A DNA stretch of 64,000 nt from assembly GCF_001468005.1 (NCBI RefSeq), contig NZ_LNYY01000019.1:1277941-1341940 (forward strand), in the 5' to 3' direction. Positions within the stretch are counted from its first letter, which is position 1, and every line of letters begins with the position of its first letter. The notes below the pieces were generated by a model that saw only the letters and a program-made list of their open reading frames with translations, was not told the origin of the DNA and did not search any database. Positions 30,318 through 41,300 of the stretch are shown here, piece by piece. This DNA comes from Legionella steelei. GTDB lineage: Bacteria > Pseudomonadota > Gammaproteobacteria > Legionellales > Legionellaceae. The position numbers and the translations under genes are program-made.

Positions 30318-31727
30318 ATGATTTTTAAATACAGTCGAATAAGCCCAGAAATTGGCTTTGCTATTTCGGGAATACTTTGTGCCTTTATTTCGTTCTATCT
30401 GAATCAAAACACAGGTATAGACCTATCACATACCAGTTTTATTGTCATTTTAGGCGCCGCGTTCATTATGTGGACTTTTCGTCTTGTGCCTGAGTATCTC
30501 CCAGCTGCATTGATTATTCTTAGTGCACTTTTATTCAATATAGCGCCACAGAATGTCATCCTCTCCGGTTTTACCTCTCGGAGTTTTTTTATTGCGGTAA
30601 GTGTTTTTGGTGTTGGCGCGATCATGAGTAAATCAAGGCTATTTTATCGTTTGGCCTTAATTTTATTAATTCATCTGCCATCAAAATCTTCTTTATTGCA
30701 AAAATTCCTGTTTTTTATAGGTGCCTTAATTACACCGATTATGAGTGTACAAAGCTCGCGTATCGCTTTAATTGCGCCTTTATTAGATGATATTCTTGAG
30801 AGCAGTACCATTCATCCACGCAGTGATACAGCCAATGCATTAGCCAATGCAGCCTTTAATGGGTGTATTTTACTTTCAACTATTTTTCTTACGGGAAAAT
30901 CGAGTAACTTTATTCTCTTTAGTCTCTTATCCGAACAAAATCAATGGCAAGGCAATTGGCTACATTGGCTTTGGGCGGCATCTTTTCCAGGCTTATTACT
31001 AATTGCTTTGTTTTTTATATTGCATTCAATCACGTTTAAATCACCTAATACCTTAAAAATAAATCATTCTAAATTAAAAAAAGAGCTGTGCTCACTGGGG
31101 CAACTCTCTTTTGCGGAGTATATTGCGATTATAAGCCTACTGCTTTTTGCAATCGGAACTATTATTTCTACCTGGAAAGATATTTCTACATTTTGGACCT
31201 GTATTACGATTTTCACATTGCTGTTATGGACTAATGTGCTGGATAAAAAGGAATTACTCAAAAAAATTAACTGGAGTTTTTTATTTTATTTCGGTGCCAT
31301 AATAGGCGTAATGCATGCATTGCAAAACATTGGATTTGAACCTTGGCTACTAGCCCATCTTCAATGGCTTAGTCATTTAGCCCATGCAAACCCCTTTTAT
31401 TTTATTGTTATCATTTATGTTATCAGCTGGCTTGGGGGCTTGCTTTTAGGAACAATGATTGCGCCTGCGCTCCTTTTCACCGTGATTATACCTCTAGCCA
31501 ATCAGGGTACAGTAAGCAACTGGGTTGTTGCTTTCGTTATTTTAATGGCAACTGAAGCCTGGATTTTTCCTTATCAGTCGAGCTATTTTTTGTGTTTTGA
31601 AGAGTTACTCAAAACAAACAATAACTTCCATCTTAATCCACTACTAAGATTAAATGCCTGGTTTTCCCTATTAAAACTAGGCATTGTGATCGCGTCGATC
31701 CCTTTTTGGTATTTTTTTGGAATTTAA
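30318..31727 (+). CDS. SLC13/ArsB-like membrane transporter
   Basis: A 469-residue protein with about 11-12 hydrophobic helices, arranged in two halves as in the divalent anion:Na+ symporter (SLC13/CitT) family. Conserved-looking helix-hairpin segments include VQSSRIALIAPLLDD and the second-half LGGLLLGTMIAPALLF. The usual substrate is a dicarboxylate or sulfate, but the binding motif (SNT) is not clearly conserved, so specificity is open. It ends 18 bases before the hairpin at 31746, which should terminate it. Confidence 0.75.
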   Translation: MIFKYSRISPEIGFAISGILCAFISFYLNQNTGIDLSHTSFIVILGAAFIMWTFRLVPEYLPAALIILSALLFNIAPQNVILSGFTSRSFFIAVSVFGVGAIMSKSRLFYRLALILLIHLPSKSSLLQKFLFFIGALITPIMSVQSSRIALIAPLLDDILESSTIHPRSDTANALANAAFNGCILLSTIFLTGKSSNFILFSLLSEQNQWQGNWLHWLWAASFPGLLLIALFFILHSITFKSPNTLKINHSKLKKELCSLGQLSFAEYIAIISLLLFAIGTIISTWKDISTFWTCITIFTLLLWTNVLDKKELLKKINWSFLFYFGAIIGVMHALQNIGFEPWLLAHLQWLSHLAHANPFYFIVIIYVISWLGGLLLGTMIAPALLFTVIIPLANQGTVSNWVVAFVILMATEAWIFPYQSSYFLCFEELLKTNNNFHLNPLLRLNAWFSLLKLGIVIASIPFWYFFGI

Positions 31728-31745
31728 TATAAAGACAACATAGAT

Positions 31746-31773
31746 GTAGCCTGGTTGCGTACAACCAGGCTAC
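31746..31773. terminator. GTAGCC-family hairpin as bidirectional terminator
   Basis: GTAGCCTGGTTG and CAACCAGGCTAC form a perfect 12-bp stem with a 4-base loop between the convergent ends of the SLC13-like gene (31727) and tldD (31781). It is a shortened member of the dispersed GTAGCC repeat family, apparently serving as terminator on both strands. On the plus strand it is followed by an AT-rich stretch. Confidence 0.7.
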
Positions 31774-31780
31774 GATATAT

Positions 31781-33223
31781 TTAACTAGTTCCGCCAACGG
31801 TTAACGCATCTATTTTCAAAGTAGGTTGACCTACACCAACTGGAACTGATTGCCCTTCTTTACCACAAACACCTATTCCTCGATCCAACCCTAGATCATT
31901 GCCAATCATGCTGATTTTTTTCATCACATCAGGCCCATTGCCAATGAGTGTTGCTCCTTTGACTGGCGCAGTAACCTTCCCATTCTCAATAAGATAAGCT
32001 TCGCTGGCAGAGAAAACGAATTGGCCCGAAGTGATATCAACCTGTCCTCCTCCAAAATTAACAGCATACAAGCCGCGTTGCACAGAACGAATAATTTCTT
32101 CTGGATCATGTTGGCCCGCTAACATATAGGTGTTCGTCATCCTAGGCATTGGTACATGTGCATACGATTCACGTCGGCAATTACCGGTAGATTGCATTCC
32201 CATCAATTTAGCATTCAACTTATCTTGCATGTAATTCACCAAAACACCATTGTCAATCAATGTAGTGCACTGGGATGGAGTTCCTTCGTCATCAATGGTG
32301 ATAGAACCACGTCTGTCTTTTAAAGTACCATCATCAACTACCGTAACACCTGGTGCTGCGACTTGCTGGCCGATACGTCCTGAGAATGCAGATAACCCTT
32401 TGCGATTAAAATCACCCTCCAAACCATGTCCTACTGCTTCATGCAATAAAACTCCTGGCCAACCTGGCCCTAAAACTACAGGCATTGTTCCTGCAGGTGC
32501 AGGTTGTGCTTCTAAATTAATCAATGCTTCGCGCACCGCTTCACGCGCGTAACTTAACGCATTCTCTTTTTCAAGGAAGTAGGAATAAGCCACACGGCCA
32601 CCTCCTCCAGAGCGAGCAGATTCCCGTTTACCATATTTGTCTTCTACAATAACACTCACATTGATACTGACTAAAGGCCTAACATCTGCAATCATTTGTC
32701 CCTGCATCCCAGCAACCATCACCACTTCATAACAACCACTTAATGAGGCATTAACTTGGATTACGCGAGGATCAATGCGGCGTGCTTCTTGATCAATTGC
32801 CTCTAATAAAGCTATTTTTTCTTGCTTGCTCATGCCCTCAATAGGATTTAGTCCTTGATAGCGATTTATCGCAGCACTTTGAACCTGGATGGATTGCACT
32901 GGTTTGGAGCCCGTTAGTGCAATAGAACGAGCCGCATCAGCTGCTCGCAACATTGAAGGCAATAAAATGTCATCACAATAAGCAAAACCTGTTTTATCGC
33001 CACTGACCGCTCGAATACCTACACCTCTATCCAAAGAAAAGCTACCACTTTTCACTACGGAATCTTCTAAATACCAAGATTCATAGCTGCAACTTTGGAA
33101 ATAAAGATCCGCATCGTCAATATGGTGACTCATCATGGTTTTAAATAATTTTTCTATACCCGTTTCATCTAGTGCCGCAGGAGCTAGTAAGATTTTTTTT
33201 GCGGTGGTAAGCGCTTCTGTCAT
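31781..33223 (-). CDS. tldD: Metalloprotease TldD
   Basis: A 480-residue cytoplasmic protein with the zinc motif [12 protein letters not shown] (HExxxH, near residue 262) and the Gly-rich C-terminal strand region. TldD pairs with TldE/PmbA to form a protease that degrades unfolded peptides and processes some modified peptides. The partner gene pmbA is not in the window. It is followed upstream on the same strand by a nitrilase gene with a 95-base gap, a common neighbour in gammaproteobacteria. Confidence 0.96.
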   Translation of the reverse strand: MTEALTTAKKILLAPAALDETGIEKLFKTMMSHHIDDADLYFQSCSYESWYLEDSVVKSGSFSLDRGVGIRAVSGDKTGFAYCDDILLPSMLRAADAARSIALTGSKPVQSIQVQSAAINRYQGLNPIEGMSKQEKIALLEAIDQEARRIDPRVIQVNASLSGCYEVVMVAGMQGQMIADVRPLVSINVSVIVEDKYGKRESARSGGGGRVAYSYFLEKENALSYAREAVREALINLEAQPAPAGTMPVVLGPGWPGVLLHEAVGHGLEGDFNRKGLSAFSGRIGQQVAAPGVTVVDDGTLKDRRGSITIDDEGTPSQCTTLIDNGVLVNYMQDKLNAKLMGMQSTGNCRRESYAHVPMPRMTNTYMLAGQHDPEEIIRSVQRGLYAVNFGGGQVDITSGQFVFSASEAYLIENGKVTAPVKGATLIGNGPDVMKKISMIGNDLGLDRGIGVCGKEGQSVPVGVGQPTLKIDALTVGGTS

Positions 33224-33318
33224 TTAATAAGTACCTTTCAATAAATAAAAATAAATTATGTTAGTAGAATAGGATATCAACCATTCAGTTTTCTACTACC
33301 GTGCACTTGTACTCTATT

Positions 33319-34128
33319 TTATAAGTTTAATACATGATGTTCTAAACAGGGGAAATTTCGACGTAGCTCCTGCTGACTTTGTAAATCAATGTCTGTTGTT
33401 ACTACACCAGGTCCTGTTTCTTTCTGTGTCAGCACTTTTCCCCAAGGATCAACGATCATGCTATGACCAAAAGTAGTACGTCCATTTTCATGTCGACCAC
33501 CTTGATTTGCTGCCAAAACATAGCAAAGATTTTCAATCGCTCGTGCTCGCAACAATACTTCCCAATGTGCAAGACCGGTTACCGCTGTAAATGCAGAAGG
33601 AACCGTAAACAACTGCGCCCCCTCCAACATAAGTAGTTGATAAAGCTCAGGAAAACGTAAATCATAACAAACGGTAAGCCCTATTTTTCCAACTGGGGTA
33701 TCTACCAAAGCCAAATCATGCCCCCGCTCAATAGACATCGACTCTTGATATGACTCTTGTGATGAGACATGCACATCAAATAAATGGATTTTGTCGTAAC
33801 GTGCAGCACACTTGCCGTGAGCATCATAAACCAAGCAACTGGCACGTACCTTTGAACCAGAGCTTTTCAGAGGAATAGTTCCAGCAATGACCCACAAACC
33901 TAAGTTTTTTGCCAATTGACTGATTTTTTCTTGTATTGGCCCAACACCATAAACTTCACCAATCTGCAATTTATCTGTTTCATGAAGTCCCATGAACGCG
34001 AAATTCTCAGGTAAAAGTACGAGATCCGCCTGCTCGTCACGGGCTTGTTTCATGAGATGTTCGACATGTTGTAAGTTCTCAGCAACATGTGCTGAGGAAA
34101 CCATTTGTACTAGTGCTGCCCGTGCCAT
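33319..34128 (-). CDS. Carbon-nitrogen hydrolase (Nit1/YafV-like amidase)
   Basis: A 269-residue nitrilase-superfamily enzyme with the Glu-Lys-Cys triad: Glu in LLPENFAFMG (about 42), Lys in YDKIHLFDV (about 112) and Cys in TVCYDLRFPELY (about 152). Closest by pattern to Nit1-type amidases that repair deaminated glutathione, next to tldD in many gammaproteobacteria. The exact substrate is inferred. Cytoplasmic, no signal peptide. Start at the ATG at 34128. Confidence 0.88.
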   Translation of the reverse strand: MARAALVQMVSSAHVAENLQHVEHLMKQARDEQADLVLLPENFAFMGLHETDKLQIGEVYGVGPIQEKISQLAKNLGLWVIAGTIPLKSSGSKVRASCLVYDAHGKCAARYDKIHLFDVHVSSQESYQESMSIERGHDLALVDTPVGKIGLTVCYDLRFPELYQLLMLEGAQLFTVPSAFTAVTGLAHWEVLLRARAIENLCYVLAANQGGRHENGRTTFGHSMIVDPWGKVLTQKETGPGVVTTDIDLQSQQELRRNFPCLEHHVLNL

Positions 34129-34176
34129 AATAAATCCTAAAATTTAGACTTAAAAAACGTCGAAACTTCAATCTGT

Positions 34177-34258
34177 TGTAGCCTGGGTGCGGTGCAACGA
34201 AACCCGGGATTAAAAAACTCAGACATGTCTCAACCACTGCGCAGCACCTAGGCTATAT
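34177..34258. repeat. GTAGCCTGGGTGC/AACCCGGG repeat copy
   Basis: TTGTAGCCTGGGTGCGGTGC followed by AACCCGGG at 34201, and an inverted end CGCAGCACCTAGGCTATA at about 34240-34257. The arms pair with a few mismatches. It lies in the divergent spacer between the nitrilase and BAX-inhibitor genes. The rest of the spacer is AT-rich and should hold both promoters. Confidence 0.75.
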
Positions 34259-34387
34259 CTTCTTTCATAATACTACTATAGTACTATAGAACCTCAAAAC
34301 AAAAATACTTTGTTTTAAAACTTGAAATATAGGAAACTGACCCATAGATATGCTAGACTAAATATAAACATAGAGGAGCTCTAAACA

Positions 34388-35062
34388 ATGAACCGAAATG
34401 ATGTCACCATACTTACGCGACGTAATGAGTCAGTACTTTCGAGTAATAAGGTACTGCGAAATACTTATTTATTACTAGGTCTGACATTCCTGTTCAGCGG
34501 ATTCATGGCTGTCTTATCACTTACAAGCGGCGCACGTCCAATGAACCCCCTTCTTATGATAGTTGGCGTTTATGGTTTAATGTTTTTGACCCAAGCTTTA
34601 AGAAACAGCGTCTGGGGATTAGTCAGTGTTTTTGCCTTTACCGGATTCCTGGGATATACCTTAGGTCCAGTACTTAATTTCTACATTAGTCACTTTTCTA
34701 ATGGCCCACAATTAATTGCAACTGCATTAGGCGGTACTGGTATTATTTTCTTTGCATTATCTGCTTATGCCTTAACAACGAAAAAAGATTTTAGCTTCTT
34801 AGGCGGATTTCTTTTTGTTGGTATTATGGTCGTCTTATTGGCAATGATTGCAGGAATTTTCATTCACATACCTGCATTACAATTAGCGATTTCAGCTGCT
34901 TTCATACTTATTTCTTCAGGATTAATTCTCATGCAAACCAGTGCGATTATTCATGAAGGTGAAACCAATTACATTTCAGCCACAGTTGGTCTTTTTGTAT
35001 CGATTTATAACTTGTTTGTCAGTTTGCTTAACATATTAAGCGCATTTTCTGGCCGCGACTAG
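34388..35062 (+). CDS. BAX inhibitor-1 family membrane protein (YccA-like)
   Basis: A 224-residue protein with seven hydrophobic helices after a short soluble N-terminus (VLRNTYLLLGLTFLFSG), as in the BI-1/LFG/YccA family. Bacterial members act as pH-sensitive calcium leaks (BsYetJ) or modulate the FtsH protease (YccA). The family Asp pair near the C-terminus is not obvious here, apart from the final RD. A GAGGAG ribosome binding site at 34373-34378 supports the start. Monocistronic with a clear terminator. Confidence 0.87.
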   Translation: MNRNDVTILTRRNESVLSSNKVLRNTYLLLGLTFLFSGFMAVLSLTSGARPMNPLLMIVGVYGLMFLTQALRNSVWGLVSVFAFTGFLGYTLGPVLNFYISHFSNGPQLIATALGGTGIIFFALSAYALTTKKDFSFLGGFLFVGIMVVLLAMIAGIFIHIPALQLAISAAFILISSGLILMQTSAIIHEGETNYISATVGLFVSIYNLFVSLLNILSAFSGRD

Positions 35063-35082
35063 TTACCCGTCTCCTCTACCTG

Positions 35083-35114
35083 AATCCCGGTTGATTTATG
35101 CCGGGATTTTTTTT
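35083..35114 (+). terminator. Rho-independent terminator of the BI-1-like gene
   Basis: The stem ATCCCGG / CCGGGAT with a 10-base loop is followed by a run of eight T (35107-35114), 20 bases after the stop codon. This is the clearest classical terminator in the window. Confidence 0.93.
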
Positions 35115-35179
35115 GTCAGTGTTCACACTGTGGAACTTGGACTCAAATCTGACTTTCCAACAAGAATCAAATTTAGAAT

Positions 35180-35199
35180 GCTGGACTTAACAGCCCAGC
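35180..35199. repeat. GCTGGGCT palindrome copy (one mismatch)
   Basis: GCTGGACT-TAAC-AGCCCAGC is a copy with a single mismatch in the stem, in the 425-base spacer between the BI-1-like gene and pdxJ. Three repeat families meet in this spacer (35180, 35236, 35341), with no gene among them. Confidence 0.75.
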
Positions 35200-35235
35200 C
35201 TACAGTTACTTTCCACTTAGATTCTATATATAAAT

Positions 35236-35282
35236 GTCCCTTCTCCCCATGGGAAGAAGGTGCCAGTCACTGCAGATGAGGG
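35236..35282. repeat. Diverged CCTTCTCCC-family repeat
   Basis: GTCCCTTCTCCCCATGGGAA and the following GAAGG form a hairpin similar to the one at 20292, followed by GATGAGGGA as in that copy's edges. It is degenerate in its second half. Confidence 0.55.
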
Positions 35283-35340
35283 ATGCCCTCCTCTACAAGT
35301 GAGAGAAGAAGTTCATTTTAGTATGATTACATAATTGTCG

Positions 35341-35415
35341 CTGGGTGCAGCCTAGCGGAACCCGGGAATGACATCTTCTTTAAACCTGGGTTCCACTAGG
35401 CTGCACCCAGGCTAC
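35341..35415. repeat. GTAGCCTGGGTGC-family long inverted repeat
   Basis: CTGGGTGCAGCCTAG at 35341-35355 pairs with CTAGGCTGCACCCAG at 35396-35410, and inside these, GGAACCCGGG faces CCTGGGTTCC. The result is a long hairpin of about 25 bp per arm with a small offset. It lies between the convergent BI-1-like gene and pdxJ. Confidence 0.8.
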
Positions 35416-35487
35416 TCATTTTGTTGCCAAGTGGCTTTTGCTCTAAACAGTTCAGGCAAATCCTTTATTATTTTCAGTCTACCACCA

Positions 35488-36234
35488 TCAGATATTGCCA
35501 TAAAGTCTGGCTTCCTGCATGAGTTGACGCATGTGTCGCACTGCCTCTTTCATACCACAGAATAAAGCCCGAGCAATAATCGCATGGCCAATGTTAAGTT
35601 CGTGTAATTCTTTTATAGCTGCTATAGGTTGCACATTATGATAATGAAGGCCATGACCTGCATTAACAATCAAATTTAAGCTGGCTGCATATTCTGCAGC
35701 ATGTTTTATCCGTTCTAACTCACGCTGTTGCTGCTCAACATCGGTCGCATCCGCATAGCAACCTGTATGCAATTCAATTACTGGTGCACCAACATCTGCC
35801 GCTGCAGTAATTTGATCACGCTCTGGATCAATAAATAAAGAGACTTCACTGCCTATAGTCTGCAAACGTCGTACGGCATGCTCTACCGATTTTCGGTGTG
35901 TCAGTACGTCCAAGCCACCTTCCGTGGTTATCTCTTCACGTTTTTCTGGAACCAAACAAGCATGCTCAGGCGCTATTTCTTCTGCAAAATCCAGCATTGC
36001 ATCAGTTACTGCCAATTCAAGGTTCATTCGCGTTTGTAATACTTGTTTCATCAAACGTACATCACGAGCCTGGATATGTCGCAAATCCTCTCTCATATGT
36101 AACGTAATACCATCTGCACCAGCTTCTTCTGCATCCATCGCAGCTTGTACCGGATCAGGATACCGAGTACCACGTGCCTGGCGTACAGTAGCTATATGAT
36201 CAATATTGACACCCAATAAGATTGGCTTATTCAT
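35488..36234 (-). CDS. pdxJ: Pyridoxine 5'-phosphate synthase
   Basis: A 248-residue TIM-barrel enzyme beginning [20 protein letters not shown], the family N-terminus, so the ATG at 36234 is chosen over an in-frame start 18 codons upstream. GTRYPDP, the catalytic Glu in ELHTG and Gly-rich phosphate loops ([10 protein letters not shown]) are present. It joins 1-deoxyxylulose 5-phosphate and 3-amino-2-oxopropyl phosphate to pyridoxine 5'-phosphate. It sits downstream of era-recO on the same strand as in many gammaproteobacteria, but here a repeat-filled 378-base gap separates it from recO. Confidence 0.96.
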   Translation of the reverse strand: MNKPILLGVNIDHIATVRQARGTRYPDPVQAAMDAEEAGADGITLHMREDLRHIQARDVRLMKQVLQTRMNLELAVTDAMLDFAEEIAPEHACLVPEKREEITTEGGLDVLTHRKSVEHAVRRLQTIGSEVSLFIDPERDQITAAADVGAPVIELHTGCYADATDVEQQQRELERIKHAAEYAASLNLIVNAGHGLHYHNVQPIAAIKELHELNIGHAIIARALFCGMKEAVRHMRQLMQEARLYGNI

Positions 36235-36414
36235 TCTACACCCTACAAATAAAATAAAGAGTATAAGGTCCATCTTGGACCAGAGCAAGAACCCTATTTG
36301 TTTAGATCACGTCATCCTGAGCTGATACATCCCCACGAATGTGTTGTCGTTCCTGCGCAGGAATAACAATTTAATCTAAAATTAAGCATTAGGATGATAA
36401 TAAATTCAAATAAG

Positions 36415-36550
36415 CAGGCGTAGGCTGGGCTGTTAAGCCCAGCCTACGCCTGGTTCTTTCGTACTCCCCATAATTCTATTATGAAGCCCAATTAACACGT
36501 ATCTTTCTAAAAAAATACTTCAGCACAATTGCTGGGCTTAACAGCCCAGC
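36415..36550. repeat. Pair of GCTGGGCT palindromes, one with 17-bp perfect arms
   Basis: At 36415-36452, CAGGCGTAGGCTGGGCT and AGCCCAGCCTACGCCTG are perfect 17-bp arms around GTTA, a very stable hairpin. A second copy at 36531-36550 (GCTGGGCT-TAAC-AGCCCAGC) is in the opposite orientation. They fill the spacer between recO and pdxJ with no gene, and the layout mirrors the pair at 15583. Confidence 0.9.
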
Positions 36551-36612
36551 CTACGGTTATTGAGCTTTTTTGGGCAACGAATTACCTAACACCGCACTTT
36601 AATCACACCCAT

Positions 36613-37305
36613 TTATTTTACTTCTGAAAAATACAAGGCCCGGGTCTTAATCTCGCGTCCCCCGAGAAGATGATCGATTGCTTGACGCATAATTATTTTT
36701 GCTGATTTGAGATAAGGAGCCTCATTTAAATTATCCTGTGCTAAAGCAAGAATATGCGTACCTGGAATTCCTCTACTGTTTACAACGAAGCCTTCACCTG
36801 CAACAAATTGATAGCATAAGTCGTCAACAATCACATGAGCTGTTCTTGCTTCTTGTGTTAGCGAAAAGGAATAACCACATGCATGCAGCAACGTCCATTC
36901 AAAACGTCTTAATAGCGCTTCAATAACAAATCGCTCTTTTGCAAAGGTAAGGCCATTTAAAGTAAATAAATACGCGTCAAATAATGTTGAATCAGAATAA
37001 TTGGGGCTTAGTGCATGATAAAGGATTTCATTGATGTATAAACCCGCAAAAAGCGAGCTGCCTGTCAGGTGCAGTGTTGGAGAAATACTTTCAACAGTTT
37101 GAGCATAATATCGCTCATGACGTTCAGCAAGACTAAGCCATAAAGGAGTAAACGGTTGTAAAAGGGCTTGCTTTTTAGGTGTGCGCCCCCCTTTACAAAG
37201 GCACTGAATCAATCCTGACTCACGCGTAAAAAAACTCACATGAGCACTCGTATCTCCAGACCATTTCTTATGTAAAACCCAAGCCTCTATTGTCTTAGTG
37301 GTCAT
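36613..37305 (-). CDS. recO: DNA repair protein RecO
   Basis: A 230-residue protein with an N-terminal OB-fold (EAWVLHKKWSGDTSAHVSFFT, CKGGRTPK) and a helical C-terminal domain with LRRFEWTLLHACGY. RecO loads RecA on single-stranded DNA with RecF/RecR. The zinc-binding cysteines found in some RecO proteins are absent, as in E. coli RecO. The gene overlaps era by 11 bases, a conserved arrangement. Confidence 0.94.
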   Translation of the reverse strand: MTTKTIEAWVLHKKWSGDTSAHVSFFTRESGLIQCLCKGGRTPKKQALLQPFTPLWLSLAERHERYYAQTVESISPTLHLTGSSLFAGLYINEILYHALSPNYSDSTLFDAYLFTLNGLTFAKERFVIEALLRRFEWTLLHACGYSFSLTQEARTAHVIVDDLCYQFVAGEGFVVNSRGIPGTHILALAQDNLNEAPYLKSAKIIMRQAIDHLLGGREIKTRALYFSEVK

Positions 37306-38182
37306 AGCCTAATTGTTTTAATATACGCTCGTCATCCGACCAGCCTGATTTGACCTTGCACCAGCACTGTAAGAATACTTTTTTACCTAATAATTTTTCC
37401 ATGTCCATCCGTGCACTTGTTGCCATTTCCTTTAATTTTTGTCCCTTATCACCAATGATCATACGTTTATGATTGTCTTTATCCACAAGAATCAATGCAT
37501 GAATACGCACTAGCGCGCCTTCATCTTTAAATGATTCAATGTCTACAGTAACAGCATAAGGTAATTCTTGCCCACAAAAGCGGAAAATTTTTTCACGCAA
37601 TAATTCAGCACATAAGAATTTAATCGAACGGTCAGTCAGCTGATCGTCAGGAAACAAATGAGGTCCCTCAGGCAAATAATTCTGTAACTTATCCTGCAAT
37701 TCATCGACTTGAACCCCTGTTTTCGCAGATATGGGAATAATTGCCGCAAACTCATGTTTTTGACTCATTTGTTCTATCCACGGTAACAACTGAGTTTTAT
37801 CATCAATTTTATCTACTTTATTTACCACTAAAACACAAGGTACCTTAGCCTGCTTTACCAAACTTAAAACGTATTCATCTTCTTCTTGCCAATGAGTTCC
37901 ATCAACTAGAAAAGCAATCACATCCACATCACGCAATACACTAATCGCCGTTTTGTTCATCATGCGATTCATTGCTTTTTTACTTCCTTGATGAATTCCA
38001 GGTGTATCTACATAAACAAATTGATAATCACCTTCCGTACGAATTCCCAAGATACTATGTCGTGTTGTTTGTGGCTTTCTTGAAGTAATGCTCACTTTTT
38101 GTTGCAAAATACAATTGAGAAGTGTTGATTTACCTACATTAGGTCTACCAACTAAAGCGATATAACCGCAATAACTAGTCAT
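37295..38182 (-). CDS. era: GTPase Era
   Basis: A 295-residue GTPase. MTSYCGYIALVGRPNVGKSTLLN gives the G1 loop; the long in-frame extension to 38377 has no homology to Era and runs into the promoter of the divergent gene, so the ATG at 38182 is used. DTPG (G3) and NKVD (G4) are present, and the C-terminal KH domain holds IIGDKGQKLKEMA. Era binds 16S rRNA and helps 30S assembly. It is translated just before recO with an 11-base overlap. Confidence 0.97.
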   Translation of the reverse strand: MTSYCGYIALVGRPNVGKSTLLNCILQQKVSITSRKPQTTRHSILGIRTEGDYQFVYVDTPGIHQGSKKAMNRMMNKTAISVLRDVDVIAFLVDGTHWQEEDEYVLSLVKQAKVPCVLVVNKVDKIDDKTQLLPWIEQMSQKHEFAAIIPISAKTGVQVDELQDKLQNYLPEGPHLFPDDQLTDRSIKFLCAELLREKIFRFCGQELPYAVTVDIESFKDEGALVRIHALILVDKDNHKRMIIGDKGQKLKEMATSARMDMEKLLGKKVFLQCWCKVKSGWSDDERILKQLGYDH

Positions 38183-38318
38183 TAAAATGGATTCCTGTTT
38201 ATTTTTAAAACATTTTATCAGTGACAGTATAAAATTTCTAGGTTTGTCACCGCTTCTACTTGATATTTCATTAAAAAACCAAGTATCCTGTGCAGTATGT
38301 GAACAGCGGATAGTTCCA

Positions 38319-41300
38319 ATGCCTGATTTTGTAACGACGAATGGCCACACACAAATTATTGTTCCTTTAACTATCACTCCCTTTAGTCACCAAGCCCTAC
38401 CTACGGTGACAGGAAGCCCATTCAGTGATGAAGCAGGAACAGTACTCTATGGACATTATGATATGGAATACCTCCTCCCAAGAGGCGATAGGCTGCGTTT
38501 AATAGCCAACCATGATAAAAAAACCGTGCAACTTATGTTGTTCACTCATCAGGCAGATCTCATACAACTTCTTCCAGGTGAGCGACCTTCCTCATTGGTA
38601 TCTAACATTATAAGTAAAGTTCATCGTTATCGAATACGCTCAGCAAGTTACAACCAACCACTCACCTCAGCACAAGAACAAAAATTGCAACTCGCAAATG
38701 AATGCATTGATTCATTAAAAGGGTTATTGAAAAGAGAGCGCAAATTAGCCAGTCAGGATCATGAGGGGCACGAAGAACTAAGAAAACAAGTGATTGACAT
38801 CATAGGGCATTGTTCTAATCAAAATCGCATAATAGCAACTGCCCCTCTCATCTCTGAGGGTACTTTTGGAGACATTCTTTATGAGTCTCATAAAACAGCA
38901 CAGCATTATTCTTTTAACCGTGTTTATTCCATATCACGGCAAGACCAAATGGATTTTAGTCGTATCGTAAAAAACCATGAGGCTGGGCACCCTTGCCTTA
39001 TTTGGGATAGTGAACTCCATATAGGACATAACAGCAAGGATTTGGACGATGCCTTAAGAGTTATTTGTGGCTATTATAAGCTACCCCTTGCGGCAAATTT
39101 AAGTGATGTTCCTGCAAATAGACTGGCACAACTGGCTGCTTTTTTTAGTAAGTTATGGCGAGATGGCCACGATTGGATCAATTATTTGGCCATGAATGCC
39201 AAACCTGAACATAAAACCGAAGTACTAAAACGTTTAGATGGGCTTACGATAACCAAAATAACCCCATACTACAAACTGCAAGGAGTTCCACAAAAGGGTT
39301 ATCCTGATTTAAAAAGCTTAATCACCCAACTGACAAACAGCCCTAGCGAACCAATATCAGCAGGTAATACAAGAAAAGCGAAAAAAGCGCTCAACCAACT
39401 ACCCTATGGCAGCTGGGCAATTATTGCTCACAAGCAACTCCTCCTGATAAGACAAGAAAGCAAAATCATACAATTACGTTATTTTATGCATGAAGAACTT
39501 TTCTACCCCTTGCCAGAAGGACAAGACTTATACACTTTAGGGCAAGTCAGTAAACGTCATCTTTATTTACCCGAGCGTGTTAGCCTTAAACTGAATGCGT
39601 TTATTTCGCGAATTCCTCGATTTTTCTATAAGTTCTATAAAAGCATGTATCGTTTTATTCATCACTTACATGACGATTTTTTCAATTATATTCATGACAC
39701 ACACCTCCCGCCAAAAGACTCCTCTGAATTAAACAAACAACAAACGCAACGCGCTAAAGCAAGAAACTCATTGATTTTAGCTTTAGAAAATAAAGGGCTT
39801 TTAGCTACTGGCCAAACCATAGAAGAATTCATTAAAGAGCAAATTAGTAACAGCCCTTACATCATTGCACGTCCCAATCATCCACCAAGCCCACATGCTT
39901 ATGACAATCCCTTTCATCGAGCGTTAGAAGTAATACGCCATATCGCCAGTTTTTTCATCGACGTCAGTGAAAAAAATCCCTTGATTGGTAGTTTAGCGAT
40001 GGCTGCATATGCTTACGGCGGTGGCGCAGTACTTGCTCCTGAGTTTCTTAAATCGATTTTAACCAAATTGCACTTGCATGGTTTAATCTCAGGCATTGAG
40101 CCGACACAAAAACTAGCTCATTGGATGAGTCATGGCACAATTTCTGAAGCGATCTCGGCATCTATAACCTACTGGCAAGGCGTTGTAGCAGGCGGTAATC
40201 TGGATAAGTTTTTTGTTGAAGCGGTGAATGTACTTAAAGAAGATCCAGCGGAAATTGCTATTATTGCTTCATTGGCACTTGGCCTAGGCTATAGTTTAAC
40301 CAAAATAATTCCTTCACTAGGACATGAAATGGGGGAGTTTCCTTATACCAATTATGCTGCTTTAGGTGGAAAAGGCGGCGCTGCCGTTTATGATACAATC
40401 ATGCATCCTGGTGATGATTGGCTTTTAGGCACCTGTAAATGGTTATGTAAAAGCTTTATCAACCTAGGAAAACTATGCATCGCCCCCTTTTTTGAAGGTT
40501 ATTATTATGGATTTCATGATGGTTTTCTCAAAGGTTGGAGAAAAAGTGGCGTTCTTTTTACAAGCCTCAGCAAGCAAGTTCTTGCAGCCAGCGCGGATTT
40601 TATTTTAGCGCTGCTGACTGTGCCACTACTCGAGGTAAGTGCTCTTTTTATACATGTACCATTTCGTGGAATTACGAATCTACTCACTAAAACCCTTGCA
40701 ATTCTTGGTAACATCAATGATATAGGCAAATTATTACTGTCTTTTTCTACACGGCCACCATCAGACAATTTAATAGCCAGTTTCAGATTTTCACCGCTCT
40801 ATGGTTTTACCTGGCCATTTGGGCATTTTTCTGATAATGCATTTTTCAATATCTGTATTAATAGTGTACGTGCACTATGTTTACCACTCTTACAATTAAC
40901 AAAAAATTGCATTATTTTACCTATCATTGATTTCATTTCATTTTCTACACGCGTAGGACTTACTCTTTTAAATCCTATAACACGCATTCTTGCCTATGCT
41001 TTAGGTAGTATCACATGTGCTCTCGGTGCGGTATGGGATCAGTCTTTTGGTCTTCTGTTTGCAGCCAGTGCAAAAGGACTCGCTATAGCCTGCAACTGGG
41101 TTGATAACCAAGCCTGTACGGTGAAACAAACTTTGTTATCCTTTATAGAAAGTCAACGCGGTCATTTATATTATTGGGCATTTGCACCTGAAGACCTAAA
41201 GTCACATACTACAGTAAACGATGCAGAATATTACTCAAGTGATCCCAGACGTTATGAGTTGATCCCACACTCAAGCAGTCATTGTTTGTTGCAAACACTG

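Noticed and set aside
38183-38377. 65-codon N-terminal extension of Era
   Set aside because: It lacks similarity to Era, which starts right before the G1 loop, and it runs through the promoter region of the divergent gene.
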